From the NCBI GenBank assembly GCA_016704445.1, contig JADJAE010000172.1:1-64000 (forward strand): a stretch of DNA of 64,000 nucleotides, written 5' to 3'. The position numbers and the translations under genes are program-made. This DNA is from Deltaproteobacteria bacterium (GTDB lineage: Bacteria > Myxococcota_A > Polyangia > Polyangiales > Ga0077539). Under the pieces are notes generated by a model. It was not told the origin of the DNA. It was given only the letters and a program-made list of their open reading frames with translations, and did no database searches. Every line of letters starts with the position of its first letter. Positions within the stretch are counted from its first letter, which is position 1. Positions 62,870 to 64,000 of this stretch are shown here, in pieces.

Positions 62870-64000
62870 TCACGCAAGGTCGATTGGGACCGATTCCGCG
62901 CGGCCTCGAAGCCCTCCGCGCAGGTGGTCAGTTACTGAAATCCCTTCCAGAGCGTTCGCCAGCCGGGCGGCCCGGTCGGACTTTCGTCCGAAGTATCCGC
63001 CGAGCTTGGCGAGCGCGATGAGGGTCTGCTTGGCGTCGGCCTGAGTTGGCAGCGTTGCGCACAACGCGCGCAGTGCCTCCCGCTGCCCGTCCGACAGGAT
63101 CGCGGCCGCGGGTCCCGGCGTCTTCGTCCGTGCCTGGTGCCGCAGCCACAGCATCTGCCAGACCTGCGCGCTCGCCAGCGACAGGAAGTTCTCGATCGCA
63201 TGACGGCTCTGGAACTGCCGCGACTCGATCGCGCAGCCCGTCTTGAGCCCCGCTGAAAGTCCTCCACCGTCCAGCGAGACTCGTATTCCCGTCACGATTC
63301 CAAGCGCCTCGGCCACCGTCGTCACCGGCGCGTCGGTCGCCAGGTTCCAGCACACCGCGTCTTCCCCCGCGGGTGGGTCGACCTCCAACACCTGAACGAC
63401 CGTGACGACCTCCGGGGGGGCGTGAAGGGGTTAGGGTCTGCCGGGGGCTGGATCGAGCGTCAGCACTCGCACCCTCGCAGCGAGCCACGCGGGCCGTGCG
63501 GTTGTGCCGGGCGTGGATCTCGACGTCCTGTGCGTCTTCACGGGCTGTTGGGCCAGACGCGCCATCAGATGGGGCGCGTCGTCGGGCGAGGTCGTCGCCA
63601 CGAGCGCGCGGTCCTGATAGACCCGCAGCACGAAGCCGAAGTCGCAGGCTCGACACGTGGCGAAGTTGTCGAAGATGTCGGCCCCCTGATCGGCCACCAC
63701 GACGTATCGCGTCTCGGCGGTGGACGGACCGAGGGCCTCTCGACTGGAGCGGATCGCTCGTAGCCAGTACTGGCTCTCGCGGGCGCGGAGGCTGCGCGCG
63801 TAGGTCGACTCGGCCTTGCGCCGCCGGGCGTGACGGCGGGCCGCACCCATCGCTGGGGCGGGAGCACGCCGAGGGGCTCGCCGGTCGAGGCGTCGAGCGC
63901 CAGGACCGAGAGGACGTGGACGCCCCGCCCGTTGCCATCTCCGATCAGCCATACCCCGCGCGTGGCGCGGTGGTGGGGTGGTCGAGCTCGGTCATGTCCA
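62870..64000 (-). pseudogene. Tn5/IS4-type transposase remnant, several frameshifts, runs off the window
   Basis: Reading minus from 64000 gives DMTELDHPTTAPR, then in a new frame RGVWLIGDGNGRGVHVLSVL, VLPPQRWVRP, then another frame with ARESQYWLRAIRSSREALGP and RYVVVADQGADIFDNFATCR. A frame break near 63400-63530 leads to AIESRQFQSRHAIENFLSLA and LIALAKLGGYFGRKSDRAAR at the C-terminus. The order and motifs follow the Tn5 (IS50) transposase: the DDE Asp in the DTT-like start and in ADQGADI, and the terminal LARLGG-like helix. At least three frame breaks make it non-functional. The stop is at 62870. Confidence 0.85.

Overview
The window is very GC-rich, densely coded DNA from a bacterium that looks like a myxobacterium (Myxococcota, probably a Polyangia/Sandaracinus-type lineage). 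This rests on gene style, not on a marker gene. There are several Cys-rich lipoproteins with long Asp/Pro/Val linkers, two large Ser/Thr kinases, an NtrC-type regulator, a hybrid histidine kinase, a PilZ protein and a multihaem protein ending in a MYXO-CTERM-like tail. One tRNA (Ala-GGC) is present. There is no rRNA, CRISPR array or phage module.

Layout. 1-1.8 kb: a frameshifted SNF2-type helicase end and a DUF4351/Rpn-like tail. 1.8-9.6 kb: PilZ protein, peptide-binding protein plus permease, membrane protein, glgA and miaA. 9.5-14.2 kb (minus): a small lipoprotein, then a tightly overlapped five-gene operon of Cys-rich lipoprotein, small candidate precursor, radical SAM/SPASM enzyme and two tiny membrane proteins. 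15.8-21.4 kb (plus): a five-gene overlapped operon with MurC-like and MurD-like ligases, an MBL hydrolase, a SanA/DUF218 protein and an SH3/NlpC-P60 peptidase. 21.7-24.6 kb (minus): a Ser/Thr kinase fused to a PstS-like domain, and an unknown gene. 24.7-26.4 kb: five-haem MYXO-CTERM protein. 26.4-30.6 kb: a region bounded by 35-bp inverted repeats carrying an Asp-box propeller protein and a lipoprotein. 30.6-35.4 kb: a frameshifted DNA-binding-like gene, TPR protein, RCC1 lipoprotein, and a unit of ECF sigma factor with fused zinc finger, thioredoxin and Cys-rich mini-protein. 35.4-39.9 kb (minus): nitroreductase, SH3 protein, TrmH-type methyltransferase, subtilase. About 40 kb: tRNA-Ala with promoter and terminator, then an HTH/pseudo-receiver protein, a mini membrane protein and an MFS transporter. 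42.5-46.3 kb (minus): YeaH-SpoVR, with a 400-residue intein inside SpoVR. 46.5-56.8 kb: lipoproteins, NtrC regulator, M20 amidohydrolase, lysyl-oxidase-like lipoprotein, hybrid kinase, RluD-type synthase. 57-61 kb: second Ser/Thr kinase and a Cys-rich/Gly-rich lipoprotein. 61.1-64 kb: an intact IS1380-family element beside a decayed Tn5/IS4-type transposase.

Most linked genes overlap by ATGA or GTGA, so the operons can be read directly. At least nine single-base frame breaks are seen, often in G/C runs. Some may be real decay, but the load also fits uncorrected sequencing indels. The most unusual items are the intein-split SpoVR with a LacI-like helix-turn-helix inside the intein, the radical SAM operon, the orphan Mur-ligase operon, the kinase-PstS fusion and a lysyl-oxidase-like lipoprotein that keeps its apparent copper and quinone residues.
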